From: Chloroflexota bacterium
GTDB lineage: Bacteria; Chloroflexota; Anaerolineae; Anaerolineales; Anaerolineaceae
Reading direction: 5' to 3'
DNA length: 6,340 bases
Assembly: GCA_012797215.1 (NCBI GenBank)
Contig: JAAZPN010000248.1
Location: forward strand, 1-6,340
Shown in pieces: positions 6,233-6,340 of this stretch. Position 1 is the stretch's first letter. Each line of letters opens with the position of its first letter. The notes beneath the pieces were generated by a model. That model saw nothing but the letters and a program-made list of their open reading frames with translations, did no database searches and was not told where the DNA came from. Made by a program: the position numbers and the translations under genes.

Positions 6233-6340
6233 GTGAGTAGGTCAGCACATGGTATACACTTTTTAGATAAGTCATACGAGTTGTACCGGGATCGATGTCT
6301 GGAGTTATGGGGGATAAGATATGAAGACATCGAGGTGTAC
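6233..6340 (+). CDS. Possible 5' part of a divergent gene, cut by the window edge
   Basis: A plus-strand frame is open from 6221 (just after a TGA) to the edge. From a GTG at 6233 it would encode 36 residues ending in a protein-like stretch, SYELYRDRCLELWGIRYEDI, followed by EVY. There is no good ribosome site before the GTG and no in-frame ATG. It uses several codons (AGG, AGA, ATA) that are scarce in the neighbouring genes. If real, it would be transcribed away from the methyltransferase gene. I do not recognise the family, and a chance frame or gene remnant is equally possible. Confidence 0.2.
   Translation, partial: MSRSAHGIHFLDKSYELYRDRCLELWGIRYEDIEVY
6292..6333. repeat. 9-bp inverted repeat near the right edge
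   Basis: TCGATGTCT (6292-6300) and AGACATCGA (6325-6333) are perfect inverted copies separated by 24 nt. An outer GTAC pair (6283-6286 and 6337-6340) could extend it across an internal loop, and the structure may continue past the window. It could be an RNA hairpin, an operator, the end of a mobile element, or chance within a coding sequence. Confidence 0.45.

Noticed and set aside
6163..6339. A minus-strand frame ending 11 nt before the methyltransferase start, possibly the end of an upstream gene
   Set aside because: It runs through a near-perfect promoter and its Ser/Arg/Asn-rich product has no recognisable feature. Kept only as part of the right-edge finding.
6309..6340. An ATG at 6321 preceded by GGGGGA, as a gene start on the plus strand
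   Set aside because: Fewer than seven codons are visible, and it lies in a different frame from the more protein-like plus-strand frame; it cannot be supported.

Overview
The window looks like chromosomal DNA of a free-living bacterium with roughly balanced base composition. The protein sequences and the gene order sufC-sufB-sufD are most like what I associate with Chloroflexota (Anaerolineae-type). That assignment rests on recall of protein families, not a search, and is moderate at best. I see no rRNA, tRNA, CRISPR array or clear mobile element.

Layout. (1) Positions 1-590, minus strand: a small LysM-domain protein with a long Ala/Glu/Lys helical region (117-590). It is followed 13 nt downstream by the first 34 codons of a second gene that runs off the left edge (1-103). 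(2) Positions 591-819: an AT-rich divergent control region. It holds a near-consensus sigma-70 promoter for the suf operon and a weaker candidate for the LysM gene. (3) Positions 820-4685, plus strand: a compact operon sufC, sufB, sufD and a 99-residue protein of unknown function. Gaps are 14, 8 and 28 nt. (4) Positions 4695-6151, minus strand: a class I SAM methyltransferase and, overlapping its end by 4 nt, a PIG-L/LmbE-type de-N-acetylase. They converge on the suf operon with only 9 nt between stop codons. (5) Positions 6152-6340: the upstream region of that pair, with a strong minus-strand promoter. A 9-bp inverted repeat and short edge-truncated open frames of uncertain status lie at the right end.

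How the parts work together. SufB, SufC and SufD form the SufBC2D scaffold on which iron-sulfur clusters are assembled, powered by the SufC ATPase. No cysteine desulfurase (SufS) or sulfur carrier (SufE/SufU) is present here, so sulfur must be supplied by genes elsewhere. The unknown small protein travels in the same transcript and is the best candidate for something undescribed. The methyltransferase/deacetylase pair looks like a glycan or small-molecule modification unit unrelated to Fe-S work. The most specific anomaly is in SufB: by my alignment from memory, the lysine equivalent to E. coli Lys303 is a glutamine.
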